From Humulus lupulus (lineage: Eukaryota; Streptophyta; Magnoliopsida; Rosales; Cannabaceae), in contig NC_084800.1 in NCBI RefSeq assembly GCF_963169125.1, positions 142,286,397 through 142,350,396 on the forward strand: 64,000 nucleotides of DNA, written 5' to 3'. A program made the translations under genes and the position numbers. A model generated the notes under the pieces. The model made no database searches, was not told where the DNA came from, and saw only the letters and a program-made list of their open reading frames with translations. Below, in pieces: positions 21,823 to 34,486 of the stretch (position 1 is its first letter; every line of letters begins with the position of its first letter).

Positions 21823-24800
21823 TGTAACAACCCAGATTTTCAAGACTCGATAATGCGGAAATATAAACGTTTTCATTTAACAAAATGTCTCGATAACCCC
21901 TATAAAAAAATATTTAAAAGTCATATTGCCATACTTAACATTTAATTCAAACATAGTTTAAGAAGAGTAGAGTAAGCCTAGTTTATGAAAATAACACAAC
22001 ATTTCCAAAGCAAAAGCGCCCTGGCAAACTTATGGTTATGCCTGATAACCAATGAAAAATTATTTCATATAAACAAATAAATCCCTACACTCACAAAATC
22101 CGAGAGCAAGTAGATATAATATATCACAATATAATTTGAGACCAACGCTTGACAATTTCCAACAATTCGGGCATTTCACGCCCTCCAACATAATTGCTAA
22201 TCTGTAAGAGAGAACCGAGTCTCAACACTAAGATCTAGCCAATAAATATCCCCATCAAGGGTAACTATCGAGTTACCTAGGGCATCACTACTTATCCAAG
22301 AGTAAATCCCTCTAAAGGGTAACCATCAAGTTACCTAGGGCATTGCTACTATTCAAGAATGTAATCGAAGTTACACAGGTTTACAAAGACTTCTATGTTA
22401 ATCAGTGGTGCTGGTGAGCAGTTGCCCCTAGGGTGTTTAGCCTCACTCAAACTTGGCAACCCCTAGTATCTCTAGGCACTCTCACTGAATGGCCAATATT
22501 CATGGCTACTATCCGGGAACAACTTATCAGAGCAACTTCTCGGGTTCTAACCATTCACTGATTTAAGAAAGCATGAGGGCCCCTAGGTCCTATTCATTTT
22601 GGCGCCCCTAGGTTTAAACCAGCAATCCTCACCTCTTGGCCACTCGTCGCGGTAATGAACCGGACATAATAAAATCAAGCAGTGTAACGAAAATTAGCCA
22701 TATAGAATATGACAGATATCTATCGTTCATATTTTTTGAATCAGCACCTACTAGACTAACGTCTCTATGCAAACTTTCCATGACAGTGTATATATGTGCA
22801 TGTATCTGTCTACTAACATACAATACAATAGTCGTTTCATGTTGTAGCCACACAATAGAAGTTGACTTACTTGAGTCCTTCGCTCTCAGCAAGATTTCAC
22901 CCTATAATGTATAGTCCAGTTATGCTTAACCAATACTGTAATTATCCATACTTGGATTAATTATGGCACTTCATAATTCATTATTATTATTTTTGGCAGT
23001 TTGGTCATTTTAAAAATCATTTGTAAGGATTAATGATCCTTATTTGGTTTTAAACCCATTCAAGAAATTCATACTAAAAAATTTGAGACTAAGCCCTAAG
23101 TCTCGGGGAGACCTATCCTATGGTCTCGATACTTAGGCTCAAGTATCGCAATAGTATTTTTCCACAATCCGCTAAACATCTTATTCTTAAAAGTGTCGAT
23201 ATTAACTCGTGCTTTCAACAAGTCGGTTAAATATATAGAAAATTTTAGCCGATATTATATCTAGAAAATACTAATTAAATTCCTCAATTATTTTTCAAGA
23301 AAATAACATCTTAATTTTCCTTTTATTTTTCTTAAAGTTTTAATCTCTAAAAAATTGTTTTAAGAAAATCTCCTAATTTTAACTTAATTAGGAGAAACCG
23401 TTAATAATTTCTTATCTTGACTAGTTAATTCTCCTAAGTCAATTAATCAAGTTTTCTTACTAGAAAAATAATTTACTTAATTATTTTCTCAAAATATAGG
23501 GCTTTTGTACCCTCTTTTAATTTATCAACTTAATAATAAATTAAATATTTTATTTTTAGAAAGAATAAAAATTCTTTAATAAAAATAATTCTCACTAATC
23601 TCAAAGTGGTATTTTAGGTCAAAATATTTTTAAGACTTACCAAGTTTTTATCTTGCAATATGCAAAAATGTACTTTTTATCTTAAGTTTTAAAATCTCAT
23701 TTTTACACTATGTGTGAAAACCTCATTTTCCCCATTTTTAACTACATACTTTGTTAGGTCATAACTTGAAATTTACTACCCAATTGTTACCAAAATTTTC
23801 CAATTCAATATTTGGTATGCCTTTTAGGGCTTTGTAAAATCTTAAGTCAAAATGAGCATTTTTTATTGGTGAAAATATTTTCCAAACATTGAGGTAAAAA
23901 TGACCTTATTTTCAAGTCCTTATTTTTTCCAAACTTTGGCCTTAATAACTCTCAAACCGTTCATTATTTTGTTACCAAATTTTACAGTGGAGCACTTGGT
24001 TATGCCAAGAATATGTCTGCCAAACTTTAGAAAAAACTGGGTTCATTTGTCCTATACAGTGGATGTCCAAACTTGGTCCCGAATTTAAGAATACGAAGAA
24101 AAAAAACAGTTTTTTACCTAAACTTTGAAATAGCATAACTCACTCATTTCTAAATATTTTTTAGTGTTTCAAAATCTCAATTTTATGTACTCCATCTCAA
24201 CAACACCACAATACAATTTAAATTTACAAAATAAATATACAGTGGATGCTTGACCCCTTGGAAGTCACAGCTCAAAACTTGTATTTTTGTTTTAGGGTTT
24301 TCAACAATACCCCTTAGGGATTTTGGTCCCTATTTTCATAAATCAACACAAAAGCATCATAAAAATTATAAAGCAACTACCATAGCCTTATTACATCACC
24401 AATAAGAAACTTTAAGCATTAAATATACAAAATAATGCTTAAAAAATTAAAAACCATACAATAACAACCATAAAAAGTAAACTTTTTATCTCCTGTTGTT
24501 CTTGCTTTAGGTTTTGATGTTTCTACTAGCTTTGAATCCTTCAAAACTCTTTCAAAACCTTAACCAACTCCCCAAACAACATATATTGTTAGCTATTGAA
24601 AGATATATGGCTAAAAGCTTTACAAAAGTCATGTTTTTTCAAACTTTACCTTAGGGAAACTCTTCCTGGACCAAAGCTTAAGCTTCCAAGCTTTCTTAGT
24701 GTTCTTGATGGTTGAAAATGTAGAGAAAACTTGAGAGATAATTTTTTAACAAGATGAGAGTGATTTATGAGAGGGGTTCGATTTTGGGGGGTTGGAAGAG

Positions 24801-25519
24801 TTAGACTACTCTAAAATATCTAAAACACTCAAGTGTCTTTACCTTTAACCACTTGATGCCATCAACCCTAATTTAAATGGGATTTAAAACTTAATTAATT
24901 TGGTCCACACAATTTAAAACTCTAACATGGTCTGCCACCTCTTTTCTTTTTATGCATTTATATTATTATTTTGTTATATATAAAGGTTAATAAACAATTC
25001 CTAAGAAGAAAAATCCTAAATGACTTTCTATAACATTTTTCACTCATATAAAGTTTTAAAAACAAAACTTAACGTATAATAATTAAATTAAATGTCTCTC
25101 ACATTTAATTTAATTAATCACATAATAAAATTTAAATTAAGGTCCATTTATGGAATAAAATTCCCCAATTCGGTAAAATTAAGCATTTTAACACAAAACG
25201 CCCTAAAATTTCCATTTCCTCTTCTGTTTATTATTTTTTACCAAACTTTAATTTTGAAGAATGTATTTTATGCCCGAAATATATTTGCCATAGTTTTTAA
25301 TTTTAGTTTCCGAGATTTTTACCCTATTAGGGTTTTTGTGTCGGTCCAAGACCGAAAGTCTTGTCTTGACTTTTAATCGCAAAATTCATGATTTGTCTAG
25401 CAATAACTCATGGAAATAAATTCCAAACAAATATAATATTATTTAAAATGATATTCTTAACTTGGGGAAAAAATCTCAACCCGAGTTGTTTAAAGGTACC
25501 CGAAACGCAGGGCATTACA
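21823..25519. mobile_element. Solo LTR, 3.7 kb, in the antisense gene of B
   Basis: It starts TGTAACAACCC and ends GGGCATTACA, flanked by ATTTT at 21818-21822 and 25520-25524. The flanking Tat sequence is continuous across it. There is no gag or pol. A cluster of small inverted repeats (for example GGTAACT/AGTTACC) lies at 22260-22385. Orientation and family were not settled; the termini resemble those of the shorter solo LTRs in this window. Confidence 0.75.
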
Positions 25520-25834
25520 ATTTTTTCTTCTTGAATTTGTTCAATGTTCTGGTCGTTTCTTTCTTCTTTGTCTTAGTCTGTTTTGTCAAATATAGGCCCA
25601 TTTTTTTTTACCAGAGCCTACCCAAGGCATTGTAGAGTGGATGTGGACCTGGCCAGCATGACCTCTATTGAGAAGAGTGCCAAGGAGCTGGTAACTAAAA
25701 ATAATTTAAGGTTGGTCGACCTTTTGGATCCTGATCAAGATGTGAGGGAATCGACTGCTGGGAGTGCTACAAGAGAAGGCACTGATGAGCAAAGTTCTTC
25801 TGACCAGCCTCATGATGTCTCCCAACCCCTCACG

Positions 25835-28136
25835 TGTAATGTCCTACTGATCCAAAACTGTTACACCGTGTGTTAAAAATAGTGCTTAACTCGTTAAGCG
25901 AGTCATTTGGACTTAAAAGTGTAGTTAAGGTAAAACGACAGTTTGGGTATTAAAAGTTTCGGTCAATAAGGTGAACTTTTCATTAAAAGGGTGGAGTAAT
26001 TACAAGGGATCCCAATATTTTCTAAATAAAATACAACTTTATCACAATTACAAACTTATCCAACCTAAGCGGCAAATTTAAACTAATGACCCTTGTTCCT
26101 CAAAATATCTTGATTGTGGCGGCCGAGCAAGGTAAGCATGCACACGCCGCCCCTATAGCTCTCTAACCCATGGCTGGTCCAGCTTTCCTTTGCCCTTGCC
26201 TGCACCATGAAGCACCTGTGAGCCAAGACTCAGTAAGAAAACCCAAAGAAATCATACAAATATCCAGCTAAACGTTAACATGTATTGCATACTCTATAAC
26301 CACAACCAGTTCACATAGATTTTTCAAACAGTATACGACTCATGCCAAGTGGATGGATATCGCACCCCCATGATGGCCCCGCCACTACAGTGGATATCGC
26401 ATCCCTGTAATGGCCCCGCTACTACGACATACATTATGCATGTAATGACAATAACAACCTCACGACGAAGCGATTAGTACAACAGTTATAATAATATTGA
26501 TTCATACAAAGTATACATTTAACTTTAAACAGATTCATGACACGCTCATCCCCATGCCCTATAATTGGGGCGCATACCCTACACTCAGTGAAGGTATCAG
26601 TTTTCTTACCTTAATTTCTGAGTGATAAGGTAAAGTGATAACGACCATGATCCTTTCCTCCCAAGCTTGCGCTACCCCTAGTCACAACATATTGAGGAAT
26701 ATCCATCAAGAACTAAACCGATAAAAGGCTTCCAAGACCAAAATTTATCCTTTCGGACTTCAGATCCACTAAACCGAGTAATTGAACCACTCCCGAGCCC
26801 TCTGCTCTAGATTCTCAAAGCCTAAAATCAAGATACCCCAAAGTTACTTTAGCACCACAGCGCCCCTTAGCAGTGCCACGACCTCACAATGGACCAAGAA
26901 GGGCCCTAAGAAAAACATGCATTTTGAGCTACGGTGCCCCATCAAAGGGACGCGGTGCCCAACTAGGCAGAGATACCCATGCCCAAAAATCCATGCACAT
27001 GTGTCGTGGTGCAACCTGCCAAGCACCGCGATGCTAAGTCAGTTCAAGGCACCTCCTTCCTTGCTAAGTTCATGAGGGTTGCAGTGCCCCAAGAACAGCG
27101 CCGCGGCACGACCCTGCGTTCTCAGAAATTCTGCGATTCAAAAATCGCAAACATACCCAAACTCATCCCATACACAATTTCAACCACTTACGAGCCTAAA
27201 CCCGACAATAGATCAGTAATACAACCCCTCATCACCTTAAAAACAACATTAAAATACTCCAAAACCTAACAAAACACCAAAAGCCAGAAATTGACCAAAC
27301 ACCTTAAGAATACCTAAAATGAATTAAAACATAACTTCTTACCTCTTAGAATTCGAATCTATAGCTAACTAAAGAAGTTCTTAGTGGCTCTACTCCCTTT
27401 TGAACTCTTGAAACCCTTAGCAAGTTTCTTCCTCAAATTCTCAATAGAAGTTCCAAGTTTAAGTGTTTTGGTCCTAAACTAATAGAAAGGGTGCAAGAGA
27501 AATGGAAGAACGTGAATGTGGGGGATGGCTTGAGTCTCAGCTAAGTTTTAGCTACCTAAGGGCTAAAGACCCAATTGCCCCTGCCTATTAAGTCCCCCAC
27601 CAAAGTCCACTAAGGATGAAAAGAACATTTGACACCAATTCCCACTAAACCTCAAATTACACTTAAAATCCCAACTAAATCCACTAATCCTCCAAATACC
27701 AATACTTTTCCCCCGTTATAACTCATACTCCTATAACTCCGAATAATTCACCAATTTACCAAAATACCCCTAGGCTCACCCCAAGCCTAGTATTAATCCT
27801 CATTGTGACGTTTCTGCCAAATTGCTCACTAGGATCGCCTCGTGCCAAATATCTCCAATATATCCACAGGATAATGTGGTCTCACTCATAAAACATATAT
27901 AATTACAAATATACCCTCAGCAAGTCAAAATTACGAAAATTCCCTTGTTAGCATAAATGGGCCTATAAGCACATTTAATACACTTAAACATGCATAAGTG
28001 GTCATATAATAATATAACTCATATAGTTCACATATATAATCACAATTAAATCATATTAACTCATAAACATCTAATTATGCTCTTCTGGCACAGTTTTCAA
28101 GGAACTAAGCCTTATTAGAAAATTTTAGACATTACA
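25835..28136 (-). mobile_element. Solo LTR, 2.3 kb, in the antisense gene of B
   Basis: It starts TGTAATGTCC and ends GACATTACA. Read on the minus strand it is homologous to the 5' LTR at 37834-40306: both share the early phrase GAGACCACA followed by TTGGCA and GA(G/C)GCGATCCTAG. It has a CpG-rich block near 26860-27120. The flanking pentamers (TCACG, CCAGG) match only 3 of 5, so the duplication has decayed. Confidence 0.75.
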
Positions 28137-29480
28137 CCAGGAGTCGACCAGCGGGGGTCACTATCTAGGAGCCAAGCTCCAATCCCCGACAAGAACCTAT
28201 TCCCCCTTCCCACGGGAAGGGGAAAGAAAAACTACATGAGCACCCTGGTCGTGTGTATGACTCGTCTAAGGACAAAAATGGTATGGATTTACTCTTTTAA
28301 ATATATTTCCCGTTCCTAATAGTCTGTTTGATAAGAATGGAAACTTTATTTTTTCGACCAGTAGCTTTAGTTCAGATTTCTTTGAGGAGGATAATGTATG
28401 TAGATCTAGTAACTTAGATAACATAGCAAACAATAACTGTAGTTCGGGTACAATACTTAGAATTCTTCCTTGTTGATCTTCATGAATTCTTGTTGACACT
28501 TTAACTAATCTGTTCGCCTCTTTTTCAATCATGCAGTCCAACAACACCTTTGACATCTACGCTTCGGGAGGCAAAACTGCTAGCTCAAGAAAATCCTACA
28601 AGAGAGAAGCCGAAGGTACCAGCGGGGCACCTCCAAGTAATAAATCTCGATCAATAGAGACTCTTCTTCCTTCAAATACCACTACTCGTCCTCCCTCTTC
28701 TCAACCTAAATCTTCCACCGAGCAGGTGGGAGATCCCTCTATAAATGAGATACTGACCAACGCCTCTAGCTCCACAATAGACAAGCTGGAAAAAGTGGAC
28801 AAGCATCGACTCATCAAAGAGGCTTCTGCCTCTCTTCCTTTGTTGAAAATCGACAAGGTTATTGGTCGTGGTTTCAACGAGATGCTCGGCGTAAGTCTTC
28901 TCTAGCTTTTTTGTTTTTCTGGTCAGTACTATTATTCTTTTCTCTAATCACTTTAATTTTTATACTGCCACCAGGCTATCCTAACCATGAATAACGGGTG
29001 GTGTCGTGTTGAAGAAGACAACTCCAAATTTGTTGAGCAGCGAAAAGCAGTATAGGAACAAATCAAGGCCCTCAATGAGGAGCTGAAAAAGACCAAGGAG
29101 GACTTGGACAAAGCCATAGCTTTAAAATAAAAATACAAGGTTGTGTCCAAGGCTAACCATGAAGAGGCAATTAAGCTTTAAGATGACTGGGTCGCAAGTT
29201 TGAAGGAGGCCAATGAGCGGGAGGACAAGATGAAACAACTCGAGGAGAATAATGCGAGAAACCTAGAGAGGTTTCAAGGTACAACCGTCACTTTCTTCTA
29301 TATTTTCTAGAAGAACAATCATGGTGCAAAGTTTGTTTATCATCTGGAGCAGATAAGGGAGTCTGAGCTTGCTCAATGCACTGCTCGATTGGAGGAGGAA
29401 GAGAATGCCCTTCCATCTCCAGAGATTTCTTTGGTCATGAGGATCGATGGAGAGGAGGAGGTTGGAGCGATTGTCGACCA

Positions 29481-30008
29481 GTTTCTTTTTTTATATTATA
29501 ATTGTTATTACAACATCTGCTTGCTTGACCGTGCTCAGCATAACACTTTATATTTTTATGCAAAATCTTAAAATGTTGAAAAATATTATAAGTGTTATTT
29601 CATGCTTTCCCTTATTTTGCTTGTGTGTTTACATATTTTCATATGTTTTTCTTGCCTTAGTATCTTATATACCCCCCAAGTGATTGAGTAGCTTAAGGTA
29701 CTCAGTCACTTGCCATAGACCAATACCTATTTGAACATTACTGCTCGCATACTTATAAATAATTATGAAAATATAGCAAAACAACACACGTAATGAGAAA
29801 ATACTTGTAAAAAATACAGTAATTCACAAGAATAACTGGTTGTGCATAGTTCCTTTTATTTCTCATAAAAAATGGACAAATTTGTGTTTTAAGAGTGATC
29901 AAACGATTTTATACTTATAAGTGACTAGCCAAATAACTGACCAGCCCTTGTTAAAAAACTTGTAAAAATAAAAACTAATTAATACAAACCATTCTTTAAA
30001 AAAAATGT
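29481..30008. other. Convergent intergenic region of element B
   Basis: The spacer between the antisense gene and pol ends is homologous to 11420-12106. It holds the hairpin at 29677-29712 and no believable gene. Confidence 0.7.
29677..29712. terminator. Conserved hairpin between convergent genes (B)
   Basis: Perfect outer arms CAAGTGA/TCACTTG and inner arms GAGTA/TACTC around loop GCTTAAGG. Relative to C one inner pair has changed from G-C to T-A on both sides, a compensatory change. Confidence 0.55.
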
Positions 30009-30395
30009 TCAATGATAATACTTGCGTAGGTGTTCTCCATTCCAGCAGCAAGGAATGAGATCTCCATTTAAGTGAGCAATTTTATACGCTCCCGATTGAA
30101 GAATTTCTTCAATTCGATATGGACCTTCCAAGTTTGGCCCAATGACTCCAGCAGCCTTGTCGTGAGTATTGAGGAAAATGCTTCTAAGTACCAAATCTCC
30201 TAAAGCACACTTTCTCTCACGTACTTTAGAGTTAAAATATCGAGCGACTTTTTGTTGATGAGCAACTACTCGTAGCTGAGCCTTTTCTCTTTGTTCTTCT
30301 ATCAAGTTTAATGACTCAATCAGTAAGTGGAGATTAGTATTATGTTCATATGTTAGCCTTCGATGTGAGGGTGGATCTAACTCAACTAATAGCAT
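30009..30395 (-). pseudogene. Element B integrase C-terminal (GPY/F) domain
   Basis: The 128 codons include LLVELDPPSHRRLTYEHN, then CALGDLVLRSIFLNTHD and IGPNLEGPYRIEEIL, and end CWNGEHLRKYYH. It aligns with the end of element C pol, and the frame reaches the natural terminus. Confidence 0.85.
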
Positions 30396-30960
30396 GGCTT
30401 CATACCCATATGCTAGAGAAAATGGTGTATGATATGTTGTTGTTCGGTGTGTTGTTCTGTACGACTAGTGGACTTCGAGTAATTCTTCTGGTCAAGCTCC
30501 CTTCACCTGTTCGAGTCTTTTTTTCAAGGTGTCCTTTATCATTTTATTCACAACATCGACTTGTCCATTTTCTTGCGAATGGGCTACTAATGAGAAGCTT
30601 TCAGTTATGCCATGTCACAAAATTGGGTGAATAGGTCGCTATCGAATTGCGTGCCATTGTCTGATATTATTTTCTTTGGCAGTCCATATCGGGAAATTAT
30701 GTTTTTGACAAAGAAATCTTGAAATTTCTTGGTCATGATTGTTGGGAGTGGTTCAGCTTTTACCCATTGGGTGAAGTAGTCAACAACTACTACTGCATAT
30801 TTTACACTCCCCTATCATGTTGGCAAAGATTCGATCAGGTCTATTCCCCAAATTGCAAATGGCCAAGGGCTTTGCATATGTTTCAGCTTGTTTGGGGCTA
30901 CTTGAGGTATCTTGGAAAATTGTTGACACTTGTCGCATTTCTTCACAAATCCTTGGCGGT
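30396..30960 (-). pseudogene. Element B integrase core, decayed
   Basis: Scattered frames keep HMQSPWPFAIWGIDLIESLPT near 30850 and the zinc-finger end KKCDKCQQFSKIPQ near 30930. The second Asp and Glu regions are recognisable at the base level but interrupted by stops. Confidence 0.75.
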
Positions 30961-31443
30961 GGAAAATAATCCTTCGGGCAAGCTTTGTCTGTAAAATCCA
31001 TGCAAGTCCTCCAATTACCATTTGGAGTTGGGACTAATACGAGATTGGAGACCTGTCATGGATAAAATGCCACCCTAATGAATCTATTTTTCTTAAGCTT
31101 CTCTACCTCTTCTTTTAGTACTTTGGACCTGTGTTTGTCGAGCAACCTTCTTATTTGCTGAACTAGCAGGTGATTTTTTTCGATATTTAGGACATGGCTA
31201 ATAACTTTCGGGTCGATTCCCACCATATCTTTATGTGACTAGGCAAATACTTCTTGATTCTCTCTAAAAAATTCCACCAATTCTTTTTTTATCGTTGTTT
31301 CTATGTTTTATATAGCCTTTCACAACTCTAGTCAATTGAACCACTTCTAATTGGATCTCCTCAAGATCCTCCACAAGTCCAACTTCCTCCTCAAAATCCC
31401 CAAAGCGAGGATACATATCTTCTTCCTCGCTTTGGGCAACACC
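30961..31443 (-). pseudogene. Element B pol N-terminus and start of RT, fused to integrase by deletion
   Basis: On the minus strand the pol leader leads to the RT opening near 31000 (DFTDKACPKDYFPPPR). Integrase zinc-finger sequence follows immediately at about 30960. RT active site, both RNase H domains and the start of integrase are absent. In C the two points are about 1.9 kb apart. Confidence 0.8.
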
Positions 31444-31446
31444 CTA
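31399..31446 (-). promoter_or_regulatory. Candidate UAG readthrough signal, element B
   Basis: The protease frame stays open up to ACC AAA TAG GGT GTT, with the stop at 31444-31446. After 7 nt, CCCAAAG-C-GAGGA pairs with UCCUC-G-CUUUGGG, a 13-bp stem with no mismatch and a 12-nt loop. The central U-G of A and C is C-G here. Confidence 0.58.
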
Positions 31447-32050
31447 TTTGGTGACTTGTTCACTGGATTGGACATTTGGTTCGCTAATTCCTTGCAACCT
31501 TTTCTCTGACCCACTAGAGTTGCTCGAGGCAATGAGCCCACTCCCCTTTCTGTATTTCTTTGCCTTTGTAATAGAGGAGTTATAACATTCCCTTGCCTCC
31601 CTTTGATTTCCAAACACACATCCAATTCCTGCATCTGTTGGGAATTTCATTGCTAGAGGCCACATCGAAGTCACTGCTTGTAGCTCTACCAGGATGCGTC
31701 TTCCAATCAAAGCATTATACGAGGAAGGTCTATCAACTACTATAAAAGTAGTGAGCAATGTCCTATTCACAAGTGCAGTTCCTGCAGTGACCGGGAGTCT
31801 GGTTGGCCCTGTTGGTTCGAGTGCTTCACTAGAGAAACCATAGATGGTTTGGTTGCATGGTTCTAAATCTTGTACTGATAAATTCATTCTTTCTAATGAC
31901 TATTTATAAAGTATATTTACTGAGCTTCCTGTGTCCACCAACACTCTCTTCACCATCATGTTGGCCATTTGGACATCCATGACTAGGGGATCTGTGTGGG
32001 GGAACCAAACCTAATGTGCGTCAAGCTCAGAGAAAGTTATACAATACTCC
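31444..32050 (-). pseudogene. Element B protease
   Basis: The open frame 31444-31887 covers NLSVQDLEPCNQTIYGFS through ECYNSSITKAK and ends SSEQVTK at the UAG described above. The DTG active-site region lies just upstream, near 31930, where an in-frame stop and substitutions interrupt it. It is the longest protease-to-UAG frame among the older copies. Confidence 0.82.
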
Positions 32051-34434
32051 CCTATTCGAGCTTATTTGGGAGTTCACTCCTTGACGGCTAGTATTTCAAT
32101 ATCTTGCTCGTGATGTAGGGTCATGGAATACCTCTCTCTTGTCTTACAACTGACACCAACTAAGTGTCTTCTACCACAAATAGTTATCAAAGTGCTCGTG
32201 ACCCGGGCTGGCTGTAAAGGATGAGAGTGTTGGCATACTCATGCTTGCTCGTTGCCTTCATTAGCTCATTGTTGGGGATTATCCCCTACTCGTATATATC
32301 TCCTCAGATGTCCTTATCATATCAAAAACTCAATCTCATCTTTCAGCTGGTTGAATTCATTTGTATCGTGGCCATAGTCACTATGGAAGTGACAAAAATT
32401 TGTTGTGTCTCTTTTTGAAATGTCCTTCCTGATGGGGGCTGGTCGCCTAAAAGGTCGGTGGTGTGGTAGGCCTGGTACACCTCTGTTCGGCTGTCTACTA
32501 GGGTCGTATAATTGGTGAACCTTGGTTCATATCTATTTTATTTAGGCCACTTATTATTAGACGTAGACGGCTCAATGATTGCCTTTTTCCACCTTTTTTT
32601 ATTATTGTTCTTACCACCGTTGTTGGACTTACTAGAGATGCTAACAGCTTTGGCTGGCTATTTTTTTTTTTTTTTTTGTTCGAATCAGTGTTTGGAGGTT
32701 TTCCTTCATTGGAGATAGCCTCCTCTAACTTGATATATTTTTCTGCTCGGTCCAAAAACTCTTGGGTGGTTTTGACTCCATTTTTTCGTAAACTATTCCA
32801 TAGTGGGGATTGGCGTTGTACCCTAGTTGTAATGGTCATCATCTTTCCTTCACCTCCTATCATTTTGGTGCGAGCAGCTACTCTCATGAACCTCTTAATA
32901 TACTCTTTGAAAGGCTCTCCTTATTTTTGTCTTATATCAACCAGCTGATTTTCTTCTGTTGGATGTATGTGACCAACATAAAATTGTCCGTAAAACTCCT
33001 TGACGAACATTTCCCATGAAGTTATGCTGGCTGGTGGAAATTTAAAATACCACTCCTGAGCAACATTAGATAGAGTGGCAGGGAAAATCCTACACCGAGC
33101 ATCTTCAAATACCTTCTGAATATCCATGTGTGTCTCAAATTTGTTTACATGACATATTGGATCTTCTCTTCTATTATAGCTGGGCAGTCACCGACATTTT
33201 GAACTTACAGAGGATTTTAGTCATGGAAACCTTGTTAATGAAAGGAGCGCCTTTCCTCCAATCATGTTCTATGTGAGAAGTTTTTTTGTCAACCAGCGTT
33301 GCATTTCCTAGTTCAAAGCATCTATTTGGGCCTAGATAGCAATTGTTATTGAAGGGGCAGGAGCAGCTGCAGCAGGGATATGCTCATTGTACCTTTCCAT
33401 TTGGTTGTTCAGTATCCGTCTTTTCTCTGACGCTCCTAATCGATCAAAGACATTAGGCTTCCTTGGCTTCCCCCTGCGTTCTGACTTGTTGTTCGATTAT
33501 TCATTGGTGGAGGGTCATGCTACTCGAACCTTTGCTCATCAGGTCGACCAACATTTCTTCTTGGATTTTTGTTGTATCTGGAACCCCCTTCGTTGTAATC
33601 ATTTCCTTCTTTAAATTGTGACCTGTGAGTGTGCGACTTGTTGTACGCACTATCACCTTCTCTTCGTCCAAAATCCTCTCGATAAACTGGAGGACTAGGA
33701 GGTCTGTGTTGGTCGCTTGGTCCCAGGACATTGTTATGTTGTGGGGGTTCTCTGACCGCAGAACCTAAGTCTGGCTACCTCCTATTTCCTGGGGGACTAT
33801 GTCTTATTCCTCTCCCAGGTAGGACTTGTTCGTCTATTACAAGATGCCTTGGACTTCGGGGATGCTGTTTATCCCTAGTCTATCAAGGTGGTTGTTCTCT
33901 AACTCAACCAAACCGAGGAGGCTGACACTGCTCGTTATGTCTATGAGAATTCTTGGGCTGTCTTTCAGGTTGGGTAGCTCGGTGTTGTTCTAGGCGTTGA
34001 AGATTTTGTGGTTGCTCAAGTCGTGCGTTTGGAGGAGATTGCGGATTTTAAGGTTGTTCCAGTTGAGGCTTTTGTGCGGATCAAATTTCTTGTGCTAACT
34101 GTATAGTTGCCTCCAAGGCCATCATTGCATCTCTTTAACATCGATCCATTATGGCTTGCCTATCATTGAGTTCTTGCCTTTGTCTGTCAATTTCCATTTT
34201 TTGAATGATCATAGTCTCAACAACATTCTCCTGGTTAGCCTTCACTGTGGCTAACTAATACTGCAACATTCCTATGGCTGCTCGTAGGCTTTCAGCATCC
34301 ACTTATTGGCTTTCTTCCTCCAGTTCTACTTGAGGCTCTTCTTTAGTCACTCCTGATGGAGGAGGTGGGTTATGAGGACTCTTAGATGTCAAACCAGCCT
34401 GTTGCCCCTGCATTGTCCTAGTAGACTTAGCCAT
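32051..34434 (-). pseudogene. Element B gag
   Basis: The ATG at 34434 gives MAKSTRTMQG. The gag core is at 32921-33127 (MDIQKVFEDARCRIFPATLSNVAQEWYFKFPPASITSWEMF), which matches Retrotrans_gag. At 32498-32887 a Lys/Asn-rich spacer follows (MRVAARTKMIGGEGKMMTITTRV). Numerous stops divide it. Confidence 0.82.
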
Positions 34435-34486
34435 CTTTTCTTAACTTCAATCTTCTTGAGTTTAGCTGTCAATGAAAGCACCAAAA

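Larger units (their letters stand above)
20944..29480 (+). pseudogene. Antisense spliced gene of element B, split by two solo LTRs
   Basis: The ATG at 20944 opens MHDSWGGERPIDEDLLTLL, close to the start of the intact C gene (MPDLWGGERPIDDDLLAQL). The transposon-type domain follows, but a frameshift near 21520-21550 and a TAG near 21808 break it. The first solo LTR lies just inside the following intron, after the donor at 21814/21815. The next exon begins near 25614, is interrupted by the second solo LTR and resumes at 28137. A basic exon (28531-28889) and a coiled-coil exon (28977-29480, several stops) follow. It retains donor GTAAGTCTT at 28890 and acceptor CCACCAG near 28976. Confidence 0.72.

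Noticed and set aside
22629..22914. Frames of about 90 codons on both strands in the 3.7-kb solo LTR
   Set aside because: Complementary overlapping frames with no motif, in non-coding LTR sequence.
26782..27269. Possible host exon in a GC-rich stretch
   Set aside because: It lies within a solo LTR, lacks splice context, and the GC block recurs in two other LTRs.
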